Of a stretch of 5,904 bases of DNA, positions 5,773 through 5,904 are shown in pieces (position 1 is the first letter of the stretch; each line of letters opens with the position of its first letter). The notes under the pieces are model-generated. The model was not told the origin of the DNA and searched no databases. It saw nothing but the letters and a program-made list of their open reading frames with translations. A program made the translations under genes and the position numbers. Origin of the DNA: CAVPEW01 sp050247895 (GTDB taxonomy: Bacteria > Actinomycetota > Acidimicrobiia > Acidimicrobiales > VFJN01); NCBI GenBank assembly GCA_050247895.1, contig JBFWTJ010000236.1, forward strand, positions 1 to 5,904, written 5' to 3'.

Positions 5773-5904
5773 GTGCGGGCCGTGCTCACCCTGGCCATCG
5801 GGGCCGGCGTGGCGGTCGCCGCGCTCGGGCCGCTCGGCACGGTGGAGGGCGAGGCCGGCCCCGGCCGGGTCGAGATCCAGGCCCGGGCCACCGGGCAGGG
5901 CCGC
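5773..5904 (+). CDS. Start of a membrane-anchored or secreted protein (3' partial)
   Basis: From GTG 5773 the frame is open to the right edge, giving 44 residues. It begins MRAVLTLAIGAGVAVAALGP, a hydrophobic stretch (about residues 3-20) like a signal peptide or membrane anchor, and continues into a soluble-looking segment, GTVEGEAGPGRVEIQARATG. GTG 5773 is the first usual start codon after korB in this frame; GTG 5782 is an alternative. The ribosome binding site is weak (a GGCGGGCG-like stretch just before). The frame is also open upstream past the korB stop, where it would read a basic tail rich in Arg and Pro just before the hydrophobic segment, but it has no standard start there. I do not recognise the family with confidence. 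The short segment is faintly reminiscent of membrane-anchored metallophosphoesterase-like proteins of actinobacteria, but this is a guess. Confidence 0.5.
   Translation, partial: MRAVLTLAIGAGVAVAALGPLGTVEGEAGPGRVEIQARATGQGR

Noticed and set aside
5547..5891. Open - strand frame of 114 codons at the right edge
   Set aside because: Ser/Arg/Pro-rich with no motif, overlaps the korB end and the better-supported + strand frame with a hydrophobic N-terminus.
1..5904. Mobile element, CRISPR array, tRNA or rRNA
   Set aside because: No transposase or integrase motifs, no regularly spaced direct repeats, and no tRNA- or rRNA-like sequence were seen on either strand.

Overview
The window is very GC-rich, and its real genes end almost every codon in G or C. 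Together with the gene content this points to a high-GC actinobacterium, possibly of the Acidimicrobiia; the class is an inference from protein flavour, not proven. All supported genes are on the + strand.

Layout: (1) 2-1543, the 3' part of a gene for a tetratricopeptide (TPR) protein of a conserved actinobacterial family. It is preceded in frame by about 260 residues of Gly/Arg/Ala/Ser-rich low complexity, and the true start lies off the left edge. (2) 1544-1688, an intergenic gap with a weak promoter candidate, two competing small hairpins and a good ribosome binding site. (3) 1689-2576, a complete class I fructose-1,6-bisphosphate aldolase of the Staphylococcus-like bacterial type. (4) 2577-2741, an intergenic gap with a very strong hairpin nested inside a second inverted repeat, then a -10-like box and a ribosome binding site. 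(5) 2742-4619 and 4616-5638, korA and korB, the two subunits of 2-oxoacid (2-oxoglutarate):ferredoxin oxidoreductase, overlapping by ATGA. (6) 5639-5772, a hairpin-rich gap that probably ends the korAB transcript. (7) 5773 to the right edge, the probable start of a gene whose product begins with a hydrophobic membrane or signal segment.

The recognisable genes are central carbon metabolism. The aldolase works in glycolysis or gluconeogenesis. KorAB interconverts 2-oxoglutarate and succinyl-CoA with ferredoxin, which can replace or supplement 2-oxoglutarate dehydrogenase in the TCA cycle. korA and korB are clearly one translational unit. The aldolase is separated from them by a terminator-like hairpin and is probably its own transcription unit.

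I found no mobile element, CRISPR array, tRNA or rRNA, and no evidence of a new multi-gene system. The points most worth a second look are the nested hairpin between fda and korA, the long RG-rich tail with unusual codon use, and the orphan Shine-Dalgarno plus hairpin after korB.
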